From assembly GCA_900498245.1 (NCBI GenBank), contig LS998015.1, positions 3,027,224 through 3,088,685 on the forward strand: a stretch of DNA of 61,462 bases, read 5' to 3'. A program made the translations under genes and the position numbers. The notes below the pieces were generated by a model. The model saw nothing but the letters and a program-made list of their open reading frames with translations, made no database searches and had not been told where the DNA came from. Within the stretch, counting starts at the first letter, position 1. The number at the start of each line of letters is the position of its first letter. The DNA is from Candidatus Zixiibacteriota bacterium (lineage in GTDB: Bacteria > Zixibacteria > MSB-5A5 > GN15 > PGXB01). Shown piece after piece: positions 1 through 8,517 of the stretch.

Positions 1-1
1 C

Positions 2-208
2 CGACCAATATGTGACGCCTATGTGCAAGGGAGATACCCGTCGCGAACGACGGCCACGGATTCAGTAGGATACTATTTCTACTACGGCGTGAACGGGTGC
101 CAGATCCTGGTGGCGAGTAAGTACGGGCATTATCCCGATACGGGTTCTGTTTGCGTGGAATCGGGGCAGGCGGTGGCACACGATTTTTATTTGACGGAGA
201 AAGAGTAG
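2..208 (+). CDS. C-terminal piece of a carboxypeptidase-regulatory-like domain protein (5' end off the window)
   Basis: The frame is open from base 2 to the TAG at 206-208, so only the last 68 residues are seen. The GTG at 23 is in frame but has no ribosome site and is probably internal. The pattern TTATDSVGYYFY, LVASKYGHYPDT, then a hydrophobic/polar beta stretch ending DFYLTEKE fits the last strands of a CarboxypepD_reg (Ig-like transthyretin) domain, usually found in secreted or surface proteins. The next gene starts 10 bases later behind AGGAGG and has the same fold, so the two are likely co-transcribed. Full length and other domains are unknown. Confidence 0.6.
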   Translation, partial: RPICDAYVQGRYPSRTTATDSVGYYFYYGVNGCQILVASKYGHYPDTGSVCVESGQAVAHDFYLTEKE

Positions 209-218
209 GAGGTGTTAA

Positions 219-605
219 ATGTTTCGCTTCATGGTTCTGCTTTTTGTTATAACCAGCATGGAGCCGAACTGCTGGATGCCGACCTCGCATACGGCATATT
301 CGGAGCCTGAGTATCGCGATGTCCCGGCAAATTATCCAACGAGTATTGAAGGCCGGGTTTATGAAGAAACATCGTTGAGGCCGGTTGAAGGGGCGATATT
401 GGCGCTATATCCGCCGGCACAGGGGAACACCGGAACTTCGGCCATAAGCAACAGTAATGGGGATTACTACTTTGATGGACTGGGAAACGGCAATTATATG
501 ATTGTGGCCAATCATAGCGCCTATCTTGCCGAAACGGTGACGGTCCAAACCTATGGCGATTCGACGGTAAACTTGGATATTTATATGACGCCATCCGGAC
601 TGTGA
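219..605 (+). CDS. small secreted carboxypeptidase-regulatory-like domain protein
   Basis: A 128-residue protein starting at an ATG with AGGAGG about 6 bases upstream. Residues 1-16 are hydrophobic and can act as a signal sequence. Cys18 lies after it, but the surrounding residues do not make a convincing lipobox. Residues about 43-125 form one CarboxypepD_reg-like domain: SIEGRVYEETSLRPVEGAILAL, then SNSNGDYYFDGLGNGNYMIVA, then a strand-rich tail. Such domains are structural and sit in surface or extracellular proteins; no catalytic residues are seen. It follows the truncated gene at 2-208, which ends in a similar domain, and the two probably form one transcript. The exact role is unknown. 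Confidence 0.6.
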   Translation: MFRFMVLLFVITSMEPNCWMPTSHTAYSEPEYRDVPANYPTSIEGRVYEETSLRPVEGAILALYPPAQGNTGTSAISNSNGDYYFDGLGNGNYMIVANHSAYLAETVTVQTYGDSTVNLDIYMTPSGL

Positions 606-696
606 AATCTTTTAATGCGCCAGCCTATGGTATCGTAATTAATTATAAAAGGGCGGAAATGCGTTCGAACACGGATCACCCCCGGCGGCAATTATA

Positions 697-1659
697 ATGA
701 AATTTTCGGCTGTGCCTTTGGCTCTTTTCACTCTGGTGGCCTTTGCGGCCAATTCTATCCTTTGCCGGGAGGCCCTCGTGTCCGGTTCAATCGGCCCGGT
801 GGAATTTACTCTGATCAGGCTCGGCGCCGGCACGATGGCCCTTCTGCCCATCATCTTTTTGTCAATCTCCAAACTATTGTCGGGTCCGAATAAATCAATC
901 GGGCGGGCGGACCTGCTGAAATTACGGCTATCGAATTTTGGACCGTCGCTGGCGCTATTCGCCTACGCCATTTTCTTTTCGCTGGCCTATATCCAACTTC
1001 ATGCCGGGACCGGGGCCCTGATACTGTTTGCATCGGTGCAAATGACGATGATAGGGGTATCAATTTTCCTGGGAAACCGGGTGACTTTTCCGGAATGGAT
1101 CGGGCTGGCGGTGGCGTTTTCCGGACTGATTTATCTGGTCTTGCCCGGATTATCGGCGCCGCCGCTTCTGGGGACGCTGTTGATGATGGCTTCGGGGATC
1201 GCCTGGGGAGTCTATTCCCTTCTCGGGAGGCGTCAGGCCGATCCGATATTGTCCACGGCGAGGAATTTCCTTTTCTGTCTGCCCGGATTGGCGCTTCTGG
1301 GCTTGATTGCTCTCTGGCACCTGGTTCACAACGACCGGCCGCCAATGAGTTTGACCGGGATCTTTCTGGCGGTGGTTTCCGGGGCGATTACATCGGGACT
1401 CGGTTACGTATTGTGGTATCTGACCATGCGGCGAATCACAATCACGGCGGCCTCGGTTTCGCAACTCCTGGTACCGATTTTGGCCGCCATGGGCGGGATA
1501 TTATTCTTGAACGAATCATTCAGTTTGCGCCTGATGGTGGCGTCGATGCTGATCGTGGGGGGAATCGTGGTGACAATTCTGAGCAGAAGAGTTCCGGAGG
1601 CGGCGACGGAGAGGCATTATCCCGCATTACAAAAAGAGTCAAGCCGCGAGTCGGCTTGA
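697..1659 (+). CDS. EamA-family (DMT superfamily) permease
   Basis: A 320-residue, very hydrophobic protein with about ten membrane helices arranged as two EamA repeats (roughly residues 4-143 and 156-297), the normal layout and length for a drug/metabolite transporter of the inner membrane. The second repeat ends in the typical PILAAMGGILFLNE segment, and a short charged tail follows from about residue 300. The start is the first ATG after an in-frame stop at 646; no clear Shine-Dalgarno is present. The substrate cannot be read from sequence, since family members move amino acids, nucleosides or drugs. It stands alone, with a minus-strand gene downstream. Confidence 0.82.
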   Translation: MKFSAVPLALFTLVAFAANSILCREALVSGSIGPVEFTLIRLGAGTMALLPIIFLSISKLLSGPNKSIGRADLLKLRLSNFGPSLALFAYAIFFSLAYIQLHAGTGALILFASVQMTMIGVSIFLGNRVTFPEWIGLAVAFSGLIYLVLPGLSAPPLLGTLLMMASGIAWGVYSLLGRRQADPILSTARNFLFCLPGLALLGLIALWHLVHNDRPPMSLTGIFLAVVSGAITSGLGYVLWYLTMRRITITAASVSQLLVPILAAMGGILFLNESFSLRLMVASMLIVGGIVVTILSRRVPEAATERHYPALQKESSRESA

Positions 1660-1739
1660 GATACAGTTATCAGCTTGAAATCGGGTTTCTCATCCGGCAG
1701 AGCCGCAAGACTTCGTCTGGGGTTTGAGCCCTATTATTA

Positions 1740-2153
1740 CTAACGATGCTTTTTTAGTTTAAGTGCCATAATTTTCCCTCTTACAGAGGGAAAAGATCGC
1801 CTTAATTCTTTGGCAAGCCGGGAAGCAGATTTTATTTTGTATCCGGCCCTTAGTTTTTTTATTTCAGCCGCACTCCACTCTTTGGCATTCATTATTCTTT
1901 TTCCCAATTGACGTATTTTTCTATTCCTGCTCACTCCTTGGGACTTGAATCTATTCTCCATATTTGCAATAAAGCTATCCCAAGTTACCTTTTTGCCCCT
2001 GCTACTGCTGGTCTTTCCTTTGCACCATATTAAATGTCTTTGATTAATTACCAAATCCCCCAGATGTCTACCGACCGCATCAGAAATACCAAATTCGATT
2101 CCTTTCTTCTTAATCTGCGGTTGGACACCAAGATTTTTAATTTTGACTCGCAT
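1740..2153 (-). CDS. small basic protein with N-terminal unknown domain and C-terminal Myb/SANT-like HTH
   Basis: A 137-residue basic protein. I choose the ATG at 2153 because GGAGG lies about 5 bases upstream; the frame can be extended four codons to a TTG that overlaps this site. Residues 1-65 form a compact unknown domain (GIEFGISDAVGRHLGDLVI, then LIWCKG). Residues about 91-137 are a helix-turn-helix resembling Myb/SANT-like or GcrA-like DNA-binding segments (W.xxEIKKLR, then LAKELRRS, then SVRGKI.ALKL). This segment is 28/43 identical to residues 17-59 of the protein at 7938-8162. The gene and its upstream region are AT-rich compared with neighbours, so transfer is possible. A DNA-binding role is inferred, with no known target. 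Confidence 0.6.
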   Translation of the reverse strand: MRVKIKNLGVQPQIKKKGIEFGISDAVGRHLGDLVINQRHLIWCKGKTSSSRGKKVTWDSFIANMENRFKSQGVSRNRKIRQLGKRIMNAKEWSAAEIKKLRAGYKIKSASRLAKELRRSFPSVRGKIMALKLKKHR

Positions 2154-2488
2154 TTTTTCCTCCAAGAGTCATTAATTGCAATATGTACACTTGCACTGAT
2201 AATAACGGCTTTTTCAAATTATATCATAAATTTGTAAAATCCAATCTGCAAGTAATATATTTGACGAAAACGGCATTGGTATGTACCGAACAAATATTAT
2301 CGTATCGACGGTAAGAAGTTAAAACCATGGGGGTTTCGACTTATAATGACTTATCTGGGATGGAGTCGGAATTCGGAACCTGACCCACGACGACTACCCG
2401 ATATATACACACAAAATAAAGGGCGGACACATTGGTCCGCCCCTACAAATTGCATGGTGCAATGGACGTATCAGAAAGTTGGAAATGG
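2154..2488. other. intergenic region between the HTH gene and gyrA
   Basis: No convincing coding frame is present. The part next to 2153 is AT-rich and should hold the promoter of the minus-strand HTH gene. The part next to gyrA holds the hairpin at 2421-2442, which is annotated separately. The ORF-like stretch read on the plus strand from 2346 runs into antisense gyrA and is not credible. Confidence 0.5.
2421..2442 (-). terminator. hairpin downstream of gyrA, terminator or dispersed repeat
   Basis: Eight-base-pair perfect stem (GGGCGGAC / GTCCGCCC) with a 6-base loop ACATTG. On the minus strand it is followed by TTTATTTTG, so it can end gyrA transcription. Its wording (GTAGGGGCGGACC..TGTGTCCGCCC on the minus strand) also resembles GC-rich extragenic hairpins that recur in many bacterial genomes. 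Confidence 0.55.
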
Positions 2489-4915
2489 CTATTCCTCTTT
2501 CACCACCCTTGCCACATCGGTGACTTTGTCGTCTTTGTCGAGCGAGATCAGGCGGACGCCCTGCGTGTTGCGGCCGATGACATTAATCGCTTTCACGCTC
2601 TGACGGTTGGTGATACCTTTCTTGGTAATCAGAATCAGTTCGTCATCATCGAGGACCTCTTTGATCGCGACCACTTCGCCGTTGCGGTCGGTGGTCTTGA
2701 TATTGATGACTCCTTTGCCGCCGCGGTTGGTGACCCGGTAATCGTTGATGCTGGTCCGCTTGCCGTGGCCGTTCTCGCAGACTGTCAGAAGCGACGCATC
2801 GCGCTTGACCACGACCATGCCAATGACATAATCTTTGTTTTCCAGAGTGATACCGCGGACGCCGTAAGCACTGCGCCCCATGGCCCGGATTTTTTCCTCG
2901 GGGAAGCGGATCGCCTGTCCCTTGCGGGTGGCGAGGATAATCTCGAAAGAGCTGTCGGTGATGGCGGCCTCGATCAGTTCGTCATCCTCGGGCAGATTGG
3001 CGGCGTTGATGCCGGCCTTGCGGGGATTGGAGAAAGCATCGAGGGAAGTTTTCTTGATCGTCCCCTGTCGAGTCGCCATGACGACGTACTTGTCGGTGTC
3101 GAAGGAGCGAACCCGGCAGAAAGCGGTAATCTTCTCCCCTTCGCCGATTGACACCATATTGACAATCGGTTTGCCTTTGGCGAGCCGTCCGCCGGTCGGA
3201 ATCTCGTGGACTTTGACCCAGTAGCATTGTCCCTTGTTGGAGAAAAAGAGGATATACTCGTGGGTCGAGGCGACAAAGAGGTGCTCGGCGAAATCCTCTT
3301 CTTTCGTTTCGATACCAATAACGCCGCGGCCGCCGCGGTTCTGCTTGCGGTACATCGAGACCGACAGCCGTTTGATATAGCCGGAGTGGGAGATGGTGAT
3401 GACCATGTCCTCTTCGGCGATCAGGTCTTCGACCGTGAATTCTTCGGCTTCATCCTGAATTTCGGTGCGGCGGTCGTCGCCGTACTTCTTTCTCAATTCC
3501 AGCAGTTCTTCTTTGATAATTGCCATACGGCGGGGTTTCGATTCGAGGATCCCTTTCAGTTCAGCGATAAGTTTGATGGTCGCCAGATATTCCTCTTCGA
3601 TTTTCTGCCGTTCCAGTCCGGTGAGCCGGGCGAGGCGCATATCGAGAATGGCGTTGGCCTGTTTTTCGGAGAGTTTGAACCGGATCATCAGGCCTTCGCG
3701 GGCGGTGGGCGTATCTTTGGATTTCTTTATCAACTCGATGACGGCGTCGATATTATCCAGCGCGATTTTGTACCCCTCGAGGATATGGGCCCGCTCCTCG
3801 GCTTTGGCCAGATCGAATTTGGTCCGGCGAACGACCACCTCGTGGCGGTGAATCAGGAACTGCTCCATCATCTCTTTTAAAGTGAGGAACATCGGCACCC
3901 CGCCGACCAGAGTCAGCATCATGATACTGAAGGTGGTCTGCATTTCGGTGTGCTTGAAGAGTTGATTGAGGACGATTTCGGCCTGAGAGTCGCGTTTCAG
4001 TTCCACCACGATCCGCATGCCGTCGCGGTCGGATTCATCGCGCAGGTCGGAAATACCCTCGACATTTTTGTCCCGCACCAGATCGGCGATACGGGTCAGA
4101 AGGTTCGATTTATTTACCTGAAAGGGGATTTCGGTGATGACTATGCAATCCTTGCCGCTTTTCTGATGCTCCACGGAGGCCTTGGCGCGAACCTTGATTC
4201 TCCCCTTGCCGGTGCGGTAGGCCTCGCGGATACCGGCGCGGCCATTGATAATGCCGCCGGTGGGGAAGTCGGGGCCGGGGACCATCTCCATCAATTCATC
4301 ATTGGTGATTTCGGGATTGTCGATAAGGGCGGAAAGCCCGTCAACAGTTTCAGTCAGATTATGCGGAGGGATATTGGAAGCCATACCGACCGCGATACCG
4401 GATGTACCGTTGCAGAGGAGATTGGGGAATTTGCCGGGAAGCACGCGCGGCTCGGTGCGGGTTTCGTCGTAGTTGGGCATCATATCGACTGTATCTTTTT
4501 CCAGATCGGCCAGCATTTCCATCGCGATGGGGGTCAGGCGGGCCTCAGTGTACCGCATCGCCGCGGCCCCGTCACCGTCGATCGACCCGAAATTCCCCTG
4601 CCCGTCGACCAGCGGATAGCGCATGTTGAAATCCTGCGCCATACGCACGAGGGTGGGATAGACGACCTGTTCGCCGTGGGGATGATAATTACCGGAAGTA
4701 TCGCCGGCGATCTTGGCGCATTTACGGTAAGGGCGCCCGGGAGAAAGATTCAGGTCATTCATCGCCACCATGATGCGGCGATTGGAGGGCTTGAGGCCGT
4801 CGCGGACATCGGGCAAAGCGCGGTTGGTGATGACGGACATGGAATAATCGAGGTAGGAGTTTTTCATCTCCTCCTCGAGATAAATAGAGACTATTTTTTC
4901 ACGTTCCAGTGGCAT
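2489..4915 (-). CDS. gyrA: DNA gyrase subunit A
   Basis: An 808-residue type II topoisomerase A subunit, which with GyrB cuts, passes and reseals DNA to introduce negative supercoils. The N-terminal breakage-reunion domain has the catalytic tyrosine at 122 in the context MRYTEAR, exactly as in E. coli numbering. The C-terminal domain carries a GyrA box (QNRGGRG) and a second NRGGKG blade motif, which argues for GyrA rather than ParC. The quinolone-determining region reads [11 protein letters not shown], so residue 83 is Gln and residue 87 is Pro instead of the common Ser and Asp. The start ATG has AAGGA upstream. It is transcribed alone; GyrB is not in the window. Confidence 0.97.
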   Translation of the reverse strand: MPLEREKIVSIYLEEEMKNSYLDYSMSVITNRALPDVRDGLKPSNRRIMVAMNDLNLSPGRPYRKCAKIAGDTSGNYHPHGEQVVYPTLVRMAQDFNMRYPLVDGQGNFGSIDGDGAAAMRYTEARLTPIAMEMLADLEKDTVDMMPNYDETRTEPRVLPGKFPNLLCNGTSGIAVGMASNIPPHNLTETVDGLSALIDNPEITNDELMEMVPGPDFPTGGIINGRAGIREAYRTGKGRIKVRAKASVEHQKSGKDCIVITEIPFQVNKSNLLTRIADLVRDKNVEGISDLRDESDRDGMRIVVELKRDSQAEIVLNQLFKHTEMQTTFSIMMLTLVGGVPMFLTLKEMMEQFLIHRHEVVVRRTKFDLAKAEERAHILEGYKIALDNIDAVIELIKKSKDTPTAREGLMIRFKLSEKQANAILDMRLARLTGLERQKIEEEYLATIKLIAELKGILESKPRRMAIIKEELLELRKKYGDDRRTEIQDEAEEFTVEDLIAEEDMVITISHSGYIKRLSVSMYRKQNRGGRGVIGIETKEEDFAEHLFVASTHEYILFFSNKGQCYWVKVHEIPTGGRLAKGKPIVNMVSIGEGEKITAFCRVRSFDTDKYVVMATRQGTIKKTSLDAFSNPRKAGINAANLPEDDELIEAAITDSSFEIILATRKGQAIRFPEEKIRAMGRSAYGVRGITLENKDYVIGMVVVKRDASLLTVCENGHGKRTSINDYRVTNRGGKGVINIKTTDRNGEVVAIKEVLDDDELILITKKGITNRQSVKAINVIGRNTQGVRLISLDKDDKVTDVARVVKEE

Positions 4916-5245
4916 TTTAGATCCTTCTATAGGTCAAAAATATTATCAATTTTTCCGCTCCGGCGCGGTTCTGAAACCTGCATAAATCCACGCTCGGCGC
5001 GCTTTCAGGACCCTCCAACGGTCCATAATTTTAGAGTGTTAAGATAGCGATTTTTATGAAATGACGCAACGATTGAATGGAGAATTTTCATTCTTTTTTG
5101 TCTGATAAGCGGCTGTGACACTTATAATTACAAATATGGACAAATTTCTTCTTTATTAATTAATGCCTATTGAAAAAATATAAGACGCAGAAGCGATTTT
5201 ATAAATTGCCGTTCATTATAATAAATTATTGGCGGCGCAGGAATT
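4916..5245. other. intergenic region upstream of gyrA
   Basis: 330 bases between gyrA (minus) and the end of the ECF-S gene (minus). It must hold the gyrA promoter and leader. On the minus strand the last part reads AATTGATAATATTTTTG then TATAGAAGGATC, so an AT-rich promoter-like segment and the ribosome site are visible, but no clear -35/-10 pair can be fixed. No gene or strong hairpin is seen. Confidence 0.4.
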
Positions 5246-5767
5246 TTAGAATTTGGCGGTTCTTTTGACGGCGGCGACGATGGGAGGGATAATCAATATC
5301 TGCAGAATTATTCCCGGTATCCCGGCGACCACCGCGCCGCCGGCGGCGAAGAACTGAACGGGACCATAGGGGAGTTCAACAAACAATCCCAGAAGCGCCA
5401 GACCGGCGGCAAACGCGAGCCGTCCGAATATCATCGATATCAGCAGCGCCAGATAAATATTGAGATGCAATTTGCGGTAGGTTAATCCGGCAAAAAGACC
5501 GTAGATGGCAAGTTCCATGGTCATCAAGGGAACGGCATAGAGCGGCGGCATGGCGGTCAATAAATGCGACAGGACCGGAGCCAGAAGTCCGACCATGACT
5601 CCGGCCAGCGGCCCGACAATAAAACCGCAGATCAGGACCGGCAGGTGCATCGGCAGAAAAATCCTCCCGGCGATACCGAATTGATGGAAGATGACGGGAA
5701 TGAGTATGGCCAGCGCCAGGTAGAGGGCAGTGTGGGCCACGCGGCGGGGTCCGAGTTCCATTTTCAC
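5246..5767 (-). CDS. ECF transporter substrate-binding (S) component
   Basis: A 173-residue integral membrane protein with about five to six helices, the size of an energy-coupling-factor S component. The stretch RIFLPMHLPVLICGFIVGP, followed by GVMVGLLAPVLSHLLT, matches the conserved early helices of the ECF_trnsprt family. Such proteins bind a vitamin or similar micronutrient and share an EcfA/EcfT energising module. Neither EcfA nor EcfT is in the window, so they must be elsewhere. The gene overlaps the upstream methyltransferase by four bases (ATGA), so the two are translationally coupled. The substrate is unknown; the methyltransferase partner is the only clue. Confidence 0.72.
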   Translation of the reverse strand: MKMELGPRRVAHTALYLALAILIPVIFHQFGIAGRIFLPMHLPVLICGFIVGPLAGVMVGLLAPVLSHLLTAMPPLYAVPLMTMELAIYGLFAGLTYRKLHLNIYLALLISMIFGRLAFAAGLALLGLFVELPYGPVQFFAAGGAVVAGIPGIILQILIIPPIVAAVKRTAKF

Positions 5768-6360
5768 GCTTTTATTCCGCTCGCCAGATATAACCCGGGG
5801 CGATCGGTGATTTTGACATTCAGGAAATGGCTATGGTCGAACAGGCGGATCATGGCGTCCCGGGGCGGCAGATGATCTTTCGCCACCGGTCCACCGGCGT
5901 TATGATGATGGCTGTTCAGTTCCGAACTGCTCAAAAGGTGCAGAATATGGAAACCGCATCCCGGTTTCAGAACCCGGGCGATTTCGTCCATTACTTTAGG
6001 GTGGTCGGCAAAGTGCGGAAAGGAGGCAAAGGAAATGGCGATATCGAACGATTCCGGCCGGATCGGCAGTTGCGCGGCATCGGCATCGACAACAAGGCAA
6101 TTGGCAAAGGGGAAATTCCGGCGGGCTTTTTGCAGCATGCGGGAGGCAAAGTCAATTCCCAAAACCAGCCCCTTTGGTCCCACGGTTCTTCGGAGCAGAT
6201 CGAAAAGGACGCCGGTTCCGCATCCGAGGTCGAGGACTTTCCATCCCGGTTTTACATTGAAGGAATTAATGATATCGGAGAGAATTTCCATATCTTCGGC
6301 GACGAAATTCTTGTCCCAGTCTTCGGCGAACGACTCAAAATAATCGCGACGGCTATCCAT
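5764..6360 (-). CDS. class I SAM-dependent methyltransferase
   Basis: A 198-residue protein with a Rossmann-type SAM site: motif I VLDLGCGTG (about residues 42-50), an acidic end of strand 2 (LGIDFASRM), and the motif IV region FDIAISFASFPHF. A downstream His-rich segment (SHHHNAGGPVAKDHLPP) is unusual and could take part in substrate or metal binding. The product family (Methyltransf_11/25 type) methylates small molecules. Its stop codon overlaps the start of the ECF S component by four bases, which implies a common function, perhaps modifying the imported compound or its precursor. The upstream region, shared with divergent eno, contains a TTGACA-like -35 at 6392-6397 (minus strand). Confidence 0.85.
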   Translation of the reverse strand: MDSRRDYFESFAEDWDKNFVAEDMEILSDIINSFNVKPGWKVLDLGCGTGVLFDLLRRTVGPKGLVLGIDFASRMLQKARRNFPFANCLVVDADAAQLPIRPESFDIAISFASFPHFADHPKVMDEIARVLKPGCGFHILHLLSSSELNSHHHNAGGPVAKDHLPPRDAMIRLFDHSHFLNVKITDRPGLYLASGIKA

Positions 6361-6446
6361 AGCGCCCGCAAAATAATTTTAAGTCGTTTTTTGTCAAGCG
6401 GATAATAGGGGTTAGACCGGGTCGGCCGTTTTTATGTTGCCACGAT

Positions 6447-6474
6447 TTTTGACCCCGTTTAGATTGGGTCAAAA
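6447..6474 (+). promoter_or_regulatory. 5' leader hairpin before eno
   Basis: Nine-base inverted repeat TTTTGACCC / GGGTCAAAA with a 10-base loop, ending 26 bases before the eno start and just ahead of its ribosome site (AAAGGGAA). It could be an operator in the divergent promoter region or a leader structure. It has no U tract after the stem that would suggest termination. Confidence 0.4.
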
Positions 6475-6488
6475 TATCATGGAAATAG

Positions 6489-7796
<1,308 letters not shown>

Positions 7797-7816
7797 AGGT
7801 ATTTATTGAACGATCG

Positions 7817-7841
7817 GGGGAGGCGGCCGCCTCCCCTTTTT
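7817..7841 (+). terminator. rho-independent terminator of eno
   Basis: A 20-base perfect palindrome (7817-7836, GGGGAGGCGG and its complement) followed by five T residues, 20 bases after the eno stop codon. Confidence 0.8.
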
Positions 7842-7854
7842 CATTTGTACCGAA

Positions 7855-7884
7855 TAAAAAAACCCGCCCCGGAACAGGGCGGGT
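7855..7884 (-). terminator. terminator of the small HTH gene
   Basis: Stem ACCCGCCC / GGGCGGGT (7862-7869 and 7877-7884). On the minus strand it is followed by a run of T residues (7855-7861), so it ends the gene at 7938-8162. Confidence 0.75.
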
Positions 7885-7937
7885 CTTCCAAGAGGGATAA
7901 AACTTAATCCCTTCCCTGGGATATCGGGACCGCGTGA

Positions 7938-8162
7938 TTAGCGGCGGCCTCTCTTCTTCCCTGCTTTGGCTTTACGGGAAGGTCCTTTTCTCAGTTTCAG
8001 GGCACTGATTTTGCCGCGTACTGACGCCAGAGAGCGTCTCATTTCCTTGGCGATTTTCGAAGCGGGTCTGGTTTTGTAGGCTTCGCGCAGCTTCTTGATT
8101 TCATCGCTGCGCCAGGCCTTGCCCATCATCTTTTTCGCTTTTGATTTCTTCTTCATAGCCAT
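7938..8162 (-). CDS. small lysine/arginine-rich Myb/SANT-like HTH protein
   Basis: A 74-residue, strongly basic protein with its own AAGGAG ribosome site and its own terminator, so it is a real gene despite its size. Residues 1-15 and 60-74 are basic tails. Residues 17-59 form a helix-turn-helix segment (W.xDEIKKLREAYK, then IAKEMRRS, then SVRGKISALKL) that is 28/43 identical to the C-terminal part of the 137-residue protein at 1740-2153. This suggests a small nucleoid-associated or regulatory DNA-binding protein. It stands alone between eno and uvrA with a long upstream region. The function is inferred from composition and the motif only. Confidence 0.7.
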   Translation of the reverse strand: MAMKKKSKAKKMMGKAWRSDEIKKLREAYKTRPASKIAKEMRRSLASVRGKISALKLRKGPSRKAKAGKKRGRR

Positions 8163-8517
8163 CTTCAGGCTCCTTTCATGGGATGTTGGTTATAAGTTGA
8201 TCTTGTTCTCGTCATCCTTGTTGATGATGCGTGGGGTCATTTTTTTGTACCGAACTTTTTTCCTTTCATGCATCAGTATGCTATCTATATAAAAATATAC
8301 TTCTCCTGCGAAAAGAATAAAGATGTTAAAACATTACTGCAAGAAAAAAAATCGTTGTTTGACAAAAAAATTTGTTGACGCCGACGAATCAGGCGGTTTC
8401 AAGAAACATCATCATAACATGATTCACCGGAACCGGGGATCGAATACCCGGTGCACCGCTGGATGCAACCGGACTTGATTGGTTATCTTTTATCGAAGAA
8501 AATCAGGGGCGGCTGGA
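8163..8517. other. intergenic region between the small HTH gene and uvrA
   Basis: 355 bases without a credible frame. The part near 8163-8340 should carry the promoter of the minus-strand HTH gene; the rest follows the uvrA stop. A 6-bp hairpin lies at 8432-8452, but it has no T tract. A plus-strand TTGACA at 8359 has no gene to serve. Confidence 0.4.

Noticed and set aside
1740-2153. Toxin-antitoxin pair
   Set aside because: The small HTH gene has no partner toxin next to it, and its paralogue at 7938-8162 stands alone too.
3206-5047. Long plus-strand frames (up to 365 residues) opposite gyrA
   Set aside because: They overlap a complete gyrA gene and show only the repeated residues expected from reverse reading of its codons.
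8432-8460. Sequence resembling a tRNA T-arm (GGGGATCGAATACCCG) with a trailing GCACC
   Set aside because: There is no matching acceptor, D or anticodon arm in the flanking bases, so a tRNA or recognisable remnant cannot be supported.
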